DNA from: Rhodobacterales bacterium
GTDB taxonomy: Bacteria > Pseudomonadota > Alphaproteobacteria > Rhodobacterales > Rhodobacteraceae
DNA length: 32,766 nucleotides
Direction: 5' to 3'
NCBI GenBank assembly: GCA_017303485.1
Contig: JAFLCY010000036.1
Coordinates: 1-32,766, forward strand
Position numbers and translations under genes: made by a program. The notes beneath the pieces were generated by a model. It did no database searches, was not told where the DNA came from, and saw only the letters and a program-made list of their open reading frames with translations. Within the stretch, counting starts at the first letter, position 1, and each line of letters starts with the position of its first letter. This document shows, piece by piece, positions 16,082 to 23,317 of this stretch.

Positions 16082-16109
16082 ATATTATGATCTGCGCCTA
16101 CTAGGTCAA
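16082..16109 (-). promoter_or_regulatory. Strong sigma70-like promoter of the glycosyltransferase gene
   Basis: On the minus strand TTGACC (16104-16109), a 16-nt spacer and TAATAT (16082-16087) form the best sigma70-type pair I see in the window. Only 5 nt separate the -10 from the start codon, so the predicted transcription start falls on the ATG itself. That implies a leaderless mRNA or a later start codon. Confidence 0.55.
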
Positions 16110-16219
16110 CAGAAGGAACACATCGAAATGCGGAGCCTTGGCCGATATTCAATGCCCTGAAGGAGTGCCTGGACACCACGTTCCCCGCGTTGCTTGCAAG
16201 TTTTAGATTGGAATTTTCC

Positions 16220-16423
16220 ACTGGCCAAAACAGCGCTAAGGATCGCGCCCTCCGGGTTCATCTTTGCCAGAACGCCGCCCGGAACTGGATCGTTCGAGCA
16301 ATGGACCACGGCCTTTCCCTGCACCGCCATGTCCCGGGTTTGATCGCAGGCCATGCACTGCCCTTTCCCTTCGCCCCGGTGACCAGTTCAGAGAGTGCTG
16401 GTGGTGCCGTCTTGCCTGGGCAT
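16220..16423 (-). pseudogene. Truncated, stop-containing osmC paralogue
   Basis: The minus strand from ATG 16421-16423 translates as MPRQDGTTSTL, stop, TGHRGEGKGQCMACD, then TRDMAVQGKAVVHCSNDP and AKMNPEGAILSAVLAS. This aligns without gaps to residues 1-67 of the intact OsmC at 14656-15126 (MPNHDYTTRILW..., TWDIAVPGKALVHCSNDP, KMNPEDLLLSALSA). Trp12 has become a TGA stop, and similarity ends just before the first catalytic cysteine. The catalytic C-terminal half is absent. The 16077-16487 interval holds nothing else beyond this remnant, the glycosyltransferase promoter and a REP-like palindrome. A tandem duplication followed by decay or by insertion of the glycosyltransferase region explains it. 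Confidence 0.8.
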
Positions 16424-16440
16424 TTTCATCTTTGCCTCAC

Positions 16441-16487
16441 GGCGGGCTATCTGCCCCCGTTACCCGAGCTTGGGCAGATTGCCCGCC
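16441..16487 (-). repeat. REP-like long palindrome abutting the caiD stop
   Basis: Arms of 16 bp, 16441-16456 and 16472-16487, with a single mismatch and a 15-nt loop. The right arm touches the caiD stop codon (16488-16490). The core GGGCAATCTGCCC is shared with the palindrome at 6708-6763. It is a likely 3' end structure of the carnitine operon. Confidence 0.7.
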
Positions 16488-17285
16488 CTACTTCCCTTTC
16501 CAAACCGGGTCTCGCTTCTCGGCGAAGGCCTTCGCGCCCTCCAGCTGGTCCTCGCTGGAATACAATCGGTCCACAGTCGGCATCTGCCGCTTGGTGATCC
16601 GGTTCAGCGCGTCCTGGAAGCGCATGTTCTCCGCCTCGCGCACCACTTCCTTGATCGCGGCGTAGACCAGGGGCGGGCCTGACTCCAGCAGGCGCGCAAG
16701 GTCCCAGGCTTTCCCCAGCAGATCCTCCGGCTCGCAGACCTCCTTCACAATCCCCCAGCGATGCGCCTCCTCAGCATCAAACCAGCGCCCGGTAAGCAGC
16801 AGGTCCATCGCCACATGATAAGGAATGCGCTTCGGCAGCTTGATCGAGGCCGCATCCGCCACCGTGCCCGAGCGGATTTCCGGCAGGGCGAAGGTGGCAT
16901 TGGTCGAGCACAGGATCAGGTCCGCCGACAAGGCCAGCTCCAGCCCGCCACCGCAGCAGATACCCTGCACCGCCGCGATCACCGGCTTGTTGAGGTTCGG
17001 CAGTTCCTGAAGGCCGCCGAAGCCACCAACCCCATAGTCGCCGTCCACCGCATCGCCCTCGGCGGCGGCTTTCAGGTCCCAGCCGGGGCAGAAGAACTTC
17101 TCACCCGCCGCCCGCAGGATGCAGACCCGCAAGCTCTCGTCGTCCCGGAAGTCCCGGAACACCAGCCCCATCACGCGGCTGGTCTTCAGGCTGATCGCAT
17201 TGGCCTTGGGCGCGTCCAGCGTCACCTCAAGAATGGCCCCCTCGCGCCGGGTCTTCACCGGGCCTTCGGTCCGCATTTCCATCAT
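16488..17285 (-). CDS. caiD: Carnitinyl-CoA dehydratase-like enoyl-CoA hydratase
   Basis: A 265-residue crotonase-fold enzyme strikingly similar to E. coli CaiD, which interconverts crotonobetainyl-CoA and L-carnitinyl-CoA. Shared stretches are ILEVTLDAPKANAI, AGEKFF, GWDLKAAAEG and the C-terminal FAEKRDPVWKGK. Glu116 (GGGLELAL) and Glu136 (LPEIRSG) correspond to the two catalytic acids, and the GGG at 112-114 belongs to the oxyanion hole. It is the last gene of the carnitine operon. Its ATG overlaps the TGA of the CoA ligase gene by 4 bp (17282-17285), so translation is coupled. A general enoyl-CoA hydratase is the alternative, but the C-terminal signature and context favour CaiD. Confidence 0.88.
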   Translation of the reverse strand: MMEMRTEGPVKTRREGAILEVTLDAPKANAISLKTSRVMGLVFRDFRDDESLRVCILRAAGEKFFCPGWDLKAAAEGDAVDGDYGVGGFGGLQELPNLNKPVIAAVQGICCGGGLELALSADLILCSTNATFALPEIRSGTVADAASIKLPKRIPYHVAMDLLLTGRWFDAEEAHRWGIVKEVCEPEDLLGKAWDLARLLESGPPLVYAAIKEVVREAENMRFQDALNRITKRQMPTVDRLYSSEDQLEGAKAFAEKRDPVWKGK

Positions 17286-19270
17286 GCTCTCCTCACCAAA
17301 GCATCCACCGCCACGGCGCCCGTCTCGCGCACCATGACCGGATTGATCTCGATTTCCTCAAGGCTCTCGTCCGCCAGCATCAGCGCGCCAAGCCGGACCG
17401 CGATCTCCGCCACCGCCGCCATGTCGGCTTTCGGACGTCCCCGGTAGCCGTCGAGCAGCGGCCAAAGCCGCAAGCGCTTCATCGTCCCCAGCACCTCGGC
17501 CTCAGTCACCGGCAAGACCAGTGTCACCGTGTCCGCCAGCACCTCTGCCGTGACCCCGCCCATGCCCAGGGTCAGGGTGACGCCGTAGACCGGATCGCGC
17601 CGCAGGCCCAGAAGCACCTCGGCCACCGCTCCGGTCACCATCTCCTCGACCAGATAGCCCGAGGCCCCCGGCATCTCGGCCTGCCCCTCCAGCGAGGGAA
17701 GCCCCAGCCGCACCGCCCCCGCCTCGGTCTTGTGGGCAAAGCCCAGACCCTTCAGCACGTAGGGCGCGCCAAAGCGCACCTTCCGCGCGACTTCAGCAAT
17801 CGAAGCGCCCGTCACCGACCCCGGCACCGCGACCCCCGCCGAAGCCAGGAGTTCCTTGCCCTCGGCCTCGCTCAGCATCTGGCTGTCGCGCGGCGCCAGC
17901 GCCACCACCGGCCTCCACCCTTCAACGCCCGGGGCGGTCTGCGCTGCGGTCACCGCCGCCAGGGCCGTCTCCAGCCCCAGAAGCGCGCAAACCCCGTCTT
18001 CCATCATCGCCTGCACCCGGCCTTCGCCAAAGTTCTCTGCCATCGAGGCCACCGGGAAGGCCATCTTCCCCGTCGCCTTCTGCGCATCGACAATCGCCCG
18101 GAAGGCCGGATCATAGCCCGACGGATCACAGCGGTCGGCGCGTGGACTGTCGATGATGTAAAGCCCCGCGTCATAGGCGTCGAGCATCGCGCTGAACACC
18201 TCCGTCGTCTTCGGCCCATCACCCCAGATGAAGGTATGATAGTCCAACGGGTTGGAGATCGTCGGAATCTCCCCCAGCACCGCGAAGAGCCGGTCATGCG
18301 TGGCCTGCGGCACCGGCGGGAAGTCGATCCCGTAAGGCGCGGCAAGGTCCGCCACCAGCCCCGCCTCGCCGCCGGAGCAGGACAGCGAACAGATTCTGGT
18401 CCCGATCTGCGGTCCGTGGACATGGAATATCTTCAGCGTCTCGATCAGTTCCGAGGGCGTGTTCACCTCCGCCACCCCGATCTGCCGCAGGAAGGCACTG
18501 GACGCGGCCCCGCCTCCGGCCAGCGAAGCCGTATGGCTGGCCGCCGCCGTGCGCGACAGCTCGGTCTTGCCCGACTTGATCGCCACAACGCCCTTGCCCA
18601 TTTCACGCGCCTTTTCGGCCAGCGCGGCAAAGGCCGGGGCATCGTCGATCCCCTCGATGTAAAGCCCCACCGCCGTCACCCGGGGATCATCCAGCAAGGC
18701 CCCGGTCAGTTCCGCCAGCCCGACCACGGCGGCATTGCCCAGACAGGCGACGTAGGCGACCGGCAGCCCGCGCTGCTGCATCCCCATGTTGATCACGATG
18801 TTCGAGGACTGGCTGACCAGCGCCACCCCCTTGTCCACCCGGATGCCACCATGCTGGTCTGGCCACAGAAGCGCGCCGTCGAGGTAATTGATCACCCCGT
18901 AGCAGTTGGGCCCGAGGATCGGCATATCGCCCGCCGCCGCGACCAGCCGGTCCTGCAATCCCGGCTCCCCCGCTTCCGTCCAGCCGGACGCAAAGCAGAT
19001 CGCCCCGCCCGCACCCATCGCGGCAAGGTCTGCAACCACTTCGATGGTCGCGAAGCGATTGACGCCGATGAAGGTCGCATCGGGGGCTTCCGGCAGGTCG
19101 GCGAGACTTGCGTAGGCCTTCATCCCCCCGATCTCGGCCTTGGTCGGATGCACCGGCCAGACCGGGCCCTGGAAGCCCATCTTGCGGCACTGCTCGATGA
19201 CGTTCAGCGCCCAGCCTGCGCCGAAGACCGCAATGTGACGTGGGCGGAGGAGACGGTCGAGGCGGCTCAT
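17282..19270 (-). CDS. ADP-forming acyl-CoA synthetase (acetate-CoA ligase family), probably for carnitine or its precursors
   Basis: A 662-residue single-chain NDP-forming CoA ligase. The order is a CoA-binding Rossmann domain (about 5-130, HIAVFGAGWALNVIEQ), succinyl-CoA-synthetase-like ligase domains (about 145-440) with the phosphohistidine His246 in AAASHTASLAGGG, and a C-terminal ATP-grasp domain (about 465-655) with APYVLKGLGFAHKTEAGAV and EIEINPVMV. The family makes acyl-CoA from acid, CoA and ATP through a phosphohistidine and releases ADP. Sitting between the acyl-CoA dehydrogenase and caiD, it plausibly replaces the AMP-forming ligase CaiC and activates gamma-butyrobetaine, crotonobetaine or carnitine; run in reverse it would recover ATP from carnitinyl-CoA. 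Substrate is inference. The ATG at 19268-19270 is preceded by a 261-bp gap holding two repeat copies. Confidence 0.82.
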   Translation of the reverse strand: MSRLDRLLRPRHIAVFGAGWALNVIEQCRKMGFQGPVWPVHPTKAEIGGMKAYASLADLPEAPDATFIGVNRFATIEVVADLAAMGAGGAICFASGWTEAGEPGLQDRLVAAAGDMPILGPNCYGVINYLDGALLWPDQHGGIRVDKGVALVSQSSNIVINMGMQQRGLPVAYVACLGNAAVVGLAELTGALLDDPRVTAVGLYIEGIDDAPAFAALAEKAREMGKGVVAIKSGKTELSRTAAASHTASLAGGGAASSAFLRQIGVAEVNTPSELIETLKIFHVHGPQIGTRICSLSCSGGEAGLVADLAAPYGIDFPPVPQATHDRLFAVLGEIPTISNPLDYHTFIWGDGPKTTEVFSAMLDAYDAGLYIIDSPRADRCDPSGYDPAFRAIVDAQKATGKMAFPVASMAENFGEGRVQAMMEDGVCALLGLETALAAVTAAQTAPGVEGWRPVVALAPRDSQMLSEAEGKELLASAGVAVPGSVTGASIAEVARKVRFGAPYVLKGLGFAHKTEAGAVRLGLPSLEGQAEMPGASGYLVEEMVTGAVAEVLLGLRRDPVYGVTLTLGMGGVTAEVLADTVTLVLPVTEAEVLGTMKRLRLWPLLDGYRGRPKADMAAVAEIAVRLGALMLADESLEEIEINPVMVRETGAVAVDALVRRA

Positions 19271-19288
19271 GCGCGGCCTCCGGCCCCG

Positions 19289-19336
19289 CCGGGGGCGTTG
19301 CCCCCGGACCCCCAGGATACTTGGAGACAGAAAATA
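19289..19336 (+). repeat. GATATTT-type dispersed element, copy B (inverted)
   Basis: On + an 8-bp hairpin, CCGGGGGC (19289-19296) with GCCCCCGG (19300-19307), is followed by CAGGATACTTGGAGACAG and an A-run. It has the same order as the other copies but points against the flanking operon. With copy C at 19468-19522 it bounds about 130 bp in inverted orientation. Confidence 0.55.
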
Positions 19337-19467
19337 GGAACACCCCGCCCCGGAATCCGAAGCGAGGTGCCATTTCCCGTCACGGTCATCGGCGTCCCCG
19401 CCTGTACCGTGCAGCCAGAATCGCCGATTAACCTTAACGCGCGGTTACCAAGGCCCGAGGAAGTCTG

Positions 19468-19522
19468 CATTTTCTGTCCCTAAATATCCCACGGGGAGCG
19501 CGAGGGGTGTGAAACCCCTCGC
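19468..19522 (-). repeat. GATATTT-type dispersed element, copy C, after the acyl-CoA dehydrogenase gene
   Basis: Read on the minus strand: a hairpin GCGAGGGG/CCCCTCGC (arms at 19500-19507 and 19515-19522), then GGGATATTTAGGGACAG and AAAA. It starts 9 nt after the stop of the acyl-CoA dehydrogenase gene. It resembles a terminator or processing site inside the operon. Confidence 0.6.
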
Positions 19523-19531
19523 TCCGACTTC

Positions 19532-20698
19532 TCAACCCCCGACCGCCCGCAAGAGTTCGCGGCTGATGATGTGGCGCTGGATCTCCGAGGTGCCCTCCCA
19601 GATCCGCTCCACCCGGCTATCGCGCCAGATGCGCTCCAGCGGCAATTCATCCATAAGCCCCATGCCGCCATGGATCTGGATCGCCTCGTCCGCCACCATC
19701 GCCAGCACTTCGGTCGCCTTCAGCTTGGCCATCGACATGTCGGCCTCGGTCACCGTGCCCTGGTCGTATTTCCAGGCCGCTTCCCGCGTCAGAAGCTCCG
19801 CAGCTTTCAGCTCCATCGCCATGTCGGACAGCTTGAAACTGATGCCCTGGAACTTGCCAATCTGCTGGCCGAACTGCTTGCGCTCGGCCGCATAGGAAAC
19901 CGCATGGCCCAAGGCCCGCTCCGCCCGGCCAAGGCAGGTCGAGGCGACCTGCAGCCGCGTCGCCCCGAGCCAGGAATTCGCCACCTCGAAGCCCTTGTGC
20001 GGCTCACCAAGCACGTTCGCCGCGGGCACCCGGCAGTCGTCGAACTCCAGCACCGCGTTGGTGTAGCCGCGGTGCGAGACGTTGCGATAGCCCTCGCGCA
20101 CGGTAAATCCCGGCGTACCCTTGTCCACAAAGAACGCGGTGATCAGCTTCTTCGGCCCGCGCGGGGTCTGTTCCTCGCCGCTCGCCATGAAGCAGATCGC
20201 GAAGCCTGCAAGGTCGGCGTGAGAGATGAAATGCTTGGTGCCGTTCAGCACCCAGTCACCACCGTCCTGACGCGCCGAAGCCTTCATCCCCCGCAAATCC
20301 GACCCCGCGCCGGGTTCGGTCATCGCCAGGCAATCCCAGGTCTCGCCCCGGATGCAGGGCATCAGGTAGCGTTCGCGCTGGTCGGCGTTGCCGGCCAGAA
20401 GGATGTTCGACGGCCGCGCCACGCAGGTCCAGTGCAGCGCATAGTTCGCCCGGCCCAGTTCTTTCTCGTAGAGAAGCCAGGACAGCGTATCGAGCCCCGC
20501 GCCGCCCAGTTCCACCGGCATGTTGGCGGCATAAAGCCCCGCCGCCATCGCCTTCTGCTGGATCTCGCGGATCAGCTCCAATGGCAGCACGCCGCTGCGT
20601 TCCACCGCCTGCTCATGCGGGTAAAGCTCCGCCTCGACGAAGGCGCGCGTCGTGTCGACGATCATCGCCTGTTCTTCGGTCAGTCCGAAATCCATCAT
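19532..20698 (-). CDS. Acyl-CoA dehydrogenase of the carnitine operon
   Basis: A 388-residue flavoprotein of the acyl-CoA dehydrogenase family. The N-terminal helical domain starts at FGLTEEQAMIVDTTRAFVE. The middle domain has the FAD motif AMTEPGAGSDLRGMK. The C-terminal domain has RKQFGQQIGKFQGISFKLSDMA and QIHGGMGLMDELPLERIWRD, then the terminal EGTSEIQRHIISREL typical of the family. In this operon the likely job is oxidation of gamma-butyrobetainyl-CoA to crotonobetainyl-CoA; the sequence does not resemble E. coli CaiA closely, so this is inferred from neighbours only. The start ATG 20696-20698 overlaps the TGA of the cdhA-cdhB gene by 4 bp, and a second ATG follows directly. FAD dehydrogenase class is certain, substrate open. 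Confidence 0.85.
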   Translation of the reverse strand: MMDFGLTEEQAMIVDTTRAFVEAELYPHEQAVERSGVLPLELIREIQQKAMAAGLYAANMPVELGGAGLDTLSWLLYEKELGRANYALHWTCVARPSNILLAGNADQRERYLMPCIRGETWDCLAMTEPGAGSDLRGMKASARQDGGDWVLNGTKHFISHADLAGFAICFMASGEEQTPRGPKKLITAFFVDKGTPGFTVREGYRNVSHRGYTNAVLEFDDCRVPAANVLGEPHKGFEVANSWLGATRLQVASTCLGRAERALGHAVSYAAERKQFGQQIGKFQGISFKLSDMAMELKAAELLTREAAWKYDQGTVTEADMSMAKLKATEVLAMVADEAIQIHGGMGLMDELPLERIWRDSRVERIWEGTSEIQRHIISRELLRAVGG

Positions 20699-22185
20699 GT
20701 CCTCGCCCGATCAATCGCTTGTCCAACCGCCCGGCCCGCGCCTTCCGGCAAGGGCAGCCCGGCATGGGCCTCTGCAATCGCCTTCAGGTTCCGCCAGACC
20801 TCCGGCGCCGCTGGCACCGTCTTGCCCGCCTTCATGTCGACGTGAAGGCACAACTGTTCGATGGTCGCCACGCAAGTGTCACCGACCATCACCCGGACAA
20901 AGCTGCGGAAGCGCTTCTCGTCCGCCGAGATGATCTGCAACTCGCCCCGCACCTGATCGCCCAACTTCGCCTCGCCCAGATGGCGGATATGCGTTTCGGC
21001 CGAATAGAAGGAATGCCCCGCCGCGACATAGTCCATCCCCGCCCCGATGGTGCGCAGGAAGTTGTCTACCGTCTCCGAGTTCACGAAGTAATACCGGCTT
21101 TCGGTCATGTGGCCGTTGTAGTCGATCCAGCCCGGCAGCACCTGGCCCTGGTACATCACCAGCGGCGCGGCCTTGGCACCACTATCGAGGCCCGCCTGCA
21201 TCTTGGCATGGAAGTCGGCAGCCCGACGTTCATCATGCTCGCGCAGCACCTTCCCCGCACCCCAGTTCCGCTCCTTCAGTGAACGCAGGAAGCCCACGAG
21301 GTTGCGGTCGCGGATCCGTTCCAGCTCGCGGATGCCATACATGCCGGACTGCGCGTCGGACTGGTTCGCCACCAGGTCCACCAGCTCGTCATTGAACTCG
21401 GGCACGTCCATCAGCTTGGTCCAGGGCCATTTCAGCGCCGGGCCGAACTGCGCCATGAAATGCCGCATCCCGGCCTCGCCGCCCGCAATCCGGTAGGTCT
21501 CGAACAGGCCCATCTGCCCCCAGCGCAGGCCAAAGCCCATGCGGATCGCCTCGTCGATCTCTTCCGTGGTGGCGATGCCGTCCTTCAGCATCCACAGCGC
21601 CTCGCGCCAGACGGCCTCAAGGAAGCGGTTGCCGATGAAGGCGTCGATCTCATGGCGAATGACAAGCGGGAACATCCCGATGTCCTTCATGATCTGCACG
21701 GTCTTTTCGACGGTTTCCGGCGTGTTCTTCTCCGATCCTGACACCTCGGACAGGGGCAGCAGGTAGACCGGGTTGAACGGATGCGCGACGATGATGTTCT
21801 CCGGCGCGGGCGAGCCCTGCTGCAGGTCGCTGGCCTTGAACCCGCTGGTCGAGGCCCCGATCAGCACGCCGGGATTGGCCTGCTGCAACTGGGCATAGAC
21901 CTTGTGCTTCAGCTCAATCCGCTCGCTGACCGATTCCTGCACATATTCCGCGCCCTCGACCGCCTCGCCGATGGTGTCGTGGAACGTCAGCTTGCCCTCG
22001 ACCGGCATCGGCACGTCCGACAGCGCGGGCAGCGCCGCCCGGGCGTTGGCCATCACCTCGGCGATCTTGCGTTCCGCCTGCGGATCGGGGTCGAACACCC
22101 CCACATCCCAACCGTTCAACAGGAACCGCGCGGCCCAGCCGCCGCCAATAACCCCGCCACCGATGATTGCCGCTTTCCGTGCCAT
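20695..22185 (-). CDS. cdhA: Carnitine 3-dehydrogenase fused to betainyl-CoA thioesterase
   Basis: A 496-residue two-domain enzyme. Residues 1-315 are an NAD-dependent 3-hydroxyacyl-CoA dehydrogenase-like carnitine dehydrogenase: Rossmann motif IIGGGVIGGGWAARF (7-21), the catalytic His135 in AHPFNPVYLLPLSEV and the DAFIGNRFLEAVWREAL helix. Residues 342-480 are a hotdog-fold thioesterase with WIDYNGHMTESRYYF (acidic-Asn-His motif at 355-359). The first part oxidises L-carnitine to 3-dehydrocarnitine; the second would hydrolyse betainyl-CoA to glycine betaine. Similar 497-residue fusions are known in rhizobia, while Pseudomonas has separate cdhA and cdhB. ATG 22183-22185 has AGGAG 5 nt upstream. 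The gene lies directly after cdhC. Confidence 0.9.
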   Translation of the reverse strand: MARKAAIIGGGVIGGGWAARFLLNGWDVGVFDPDPQAERKIAEVMANARAALPALSDVPMPVEGKLTFHDTIGEAVEGAEYVQESVSERIELKHKVYAQLQQANPGVLIGASTSGFKASDLQQGSPAPENIIVAHPFNPVYLLPLSEVSGSEKNTPETVEKTVQIMKDIGMFPLVIRHEIDAFIGNRFLEAVWREALWMLKDGIATTEEIDEAIRMGFGLRWGQMGLFETYRIAGGEAGMRHFMAQFGPALKWPWTKLMDVPEFNDELVDLVANQSDAQSGMYGIRELERIRDRNLVGFLRSLKERNWGAGKVLREHDERRAADFHAKMQAGLDSGAKAAPLVMYQGQVLPGWIDYNGHMTESRYYFVNSETVDNFLRTIGAGMDYVAAGHSFYSAETHIRHLGEAKLGDQVRGELQIISADEKRFRSFVRVMVGDTCVATIEQLCLHVDMKAGKTVPAAPEVWRNLKAIAEAHAGLPLPEGAGRAVGQAIDRART

Positions 22186-22279
22186 TCTGTCTCCTCGTGG
22201 GGTTCACCCCCTCACACTCGCCTTCCCCCAAGGGAATGAGAGCTCGCTTCCGCGTACAACCTGCAAATCCTGCGGCCCC

Positions 22280-22320
22280 GGTGCTTCCCTCCCCGCTCAC
22301 GGGGAGAGAGGATGGGCACC
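22280..22320 (-). repeat. Palindromic repeat between cdhC and cdhA
   Basis: An inner hairpin CTCCCCG (22289-22295), 4-nt loop, CGGGGAG (22300-22306), lies inside outer arms GGTGC (22280-22284) and GCACC (22316-22320). The CTCCCCGTGAGCGGGGAG type is a common proteobacterial REP-like sequence. It starts about 10 nt after the cdhC stop and may stabilise or separate the cdhC message. Confidence 0.55.
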
Positions 22321-22330
22321 GCCCGATGGG

Positions 22331-23245
22331 TCACTTCCCCACCGGCGCCCGCTTCTCTAGCTTCAGCCGGGCGCGCACCTCTGCCGGGGTGATCACCCGG
22401 GCGCCCATGTTCTCGATGATGGTGGTGGCGCGCTCCACCAGCTGCGCATTGGTGGCCAGCACGCCCTTGTCGAGCCAGAGGTTGTCCTCCAGCCCGACGC
22501 GCACGTTGCCACCAGCCAGCGTGGCGGCGGCGACATAGGCCATCTCGTTGCGCCCCAGCCCGAAGGCGCTGAAGTGCCACCCGGCGGGCACGTTGTTCAC
22601 CATCGCCATGAAAGTGTTGAGGTCATCCGGCGCGCCCCACGGCACCCCCATGCAGAGCTGCACCAGCACCGGCTCCGGGATCACGCCTTCCTTCACCAGC
22701 TCCTTCGCCAGCCACAGATGGCCGGTGTCGAAGGCCTCGATCTCGATCCTGACCCCCGCCGCCGCCATCCTGCGGCCCATGTCGCGCAGCATGCCCGGCG
22801 TGTTGACCATCACATAATCGGCCTCGTTGAAGTTCATCGTGCCGCAGTCCAGCGTGCAGATCTCCGGCAGGCATTCGACGATATGGGCAACCCGCTCCTC
22901 AGCGCCGCACATGTCGGAATGGGCCGCCATCCGGTCCATGGACTCGGTGCCGTCGAACATCATGTCGCCGCCCATCCCGGCGGTCAGGTTCAGGACCACG
23001 TCGGTGTCACTGTCGCGGATGCGGTCGGTGACCTCGCGGTAGTATTCCAGCTTGCGTGACGGCTTCCCCGTCTCCGGGTCGCGCACATGGCAATGCACCA
23101 CCGCCGCCCCAGCCTTGGCCGCCGCAATCGCGCTTTCGGCGATCTGCTTCGGCGAGCGCGGCACATGAGGGCTGCGATCCTGCGTGCCGCCCGATCCGGT
23201 CACGGCGCAGGTGATGAAGACTTCCTTGTTCATGTTCAGCGGCAT
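22331..23245 (-). CDS. cdhC: Dehydrocarnitine cleavage enzyme (BKACE/DUF849 family)
   Basis: A 304-residue zinc-dependent beta-keto acid cleavage enzyme. For this family in carnitine catabolism the reaction is 3-dehydrocarnitine plus acetyl-CoA giving betainyl-CoA plus acetoacetate. Seen: ITCAVTGSGG at the N-terminus, the zinc-binding VVHCHVRDPETG (His51, His53), the TAGMGGDMMF loop and IEIEAFDTGHLWLAKEL. ATG 23243-23245 has GGGGAGG 5 nt upstream; the frame is open further up to 23452, but that stretch crosses the divergent promoter region and the regulator gene. It is the first gene of the carnitine operon, divergent from a cdhR-like regulator, as in Pseudomonas. The alternative, 3-keto-5-aminohexanoate cleavage in lysine fermentation, does not fit the context. 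Confidence 0.9.
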   Translation of the reverse strand: MPLNMNKEVFITCAVTGSGGTQDRSPHVPRSPKQIAESAIAAAKAGAAVVHCHVRDPETGKPSRKLEYYREVTDRIRDSDTDVVLNLTAGMGGDMMFDGTESMDRMAAHSDMCGAEERVAHIVECLPEICTLDCGTMNFNEADYVMVNTPGMLRDMGRRMAAAGVRIEIEAFDTGHLWLAKELVKEGVIPEPVLVQLCMGVPWGAPDDLNTFMAMVNNVPAGWHFSAFGLGRNEMAYVAAATLAGGNVRVGLEDNLWLDKGVLATNAQLVERATTIIENMGARVITPAEVRARLKLEKRAPVGK

Positions 23246-23297
23246 GGTGGCCTCCCCGATTTCGATCCCCAGCATAGCCCGCTTGCCAGCCCGCGCT

Positions 23298-23312
23298 TTG
23301 CACATTACGCAA
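23298..23312. promoter_or_regulatory. Candidate operator between cdhC and cdhR
   Basis: TTGC (23298-23301) and GCAA (23309-23312) form an inverted repeat with a 7-nt AT-rich centre, 5 nt before the cdhR start and inside the 72-bp divergent spacer. It could serve both genes. The half-sites are short, so this is tentative. Confidence 0.3.
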
Positions 23313-23317
23313 TCTGC

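Noticed and set aside
19267-19470. 67-codon minus-strand frame between the acyl-CoA dehydrogenase and ligase genes
   Set aside because: It runs through repeat copy B, has no convincing ribosome site and no recognisable family.
17732-19483. Long + frame antisense to the CoA ligase gene
   Set aside because: Shadow of the ligase gene; no domain or ribosome site.
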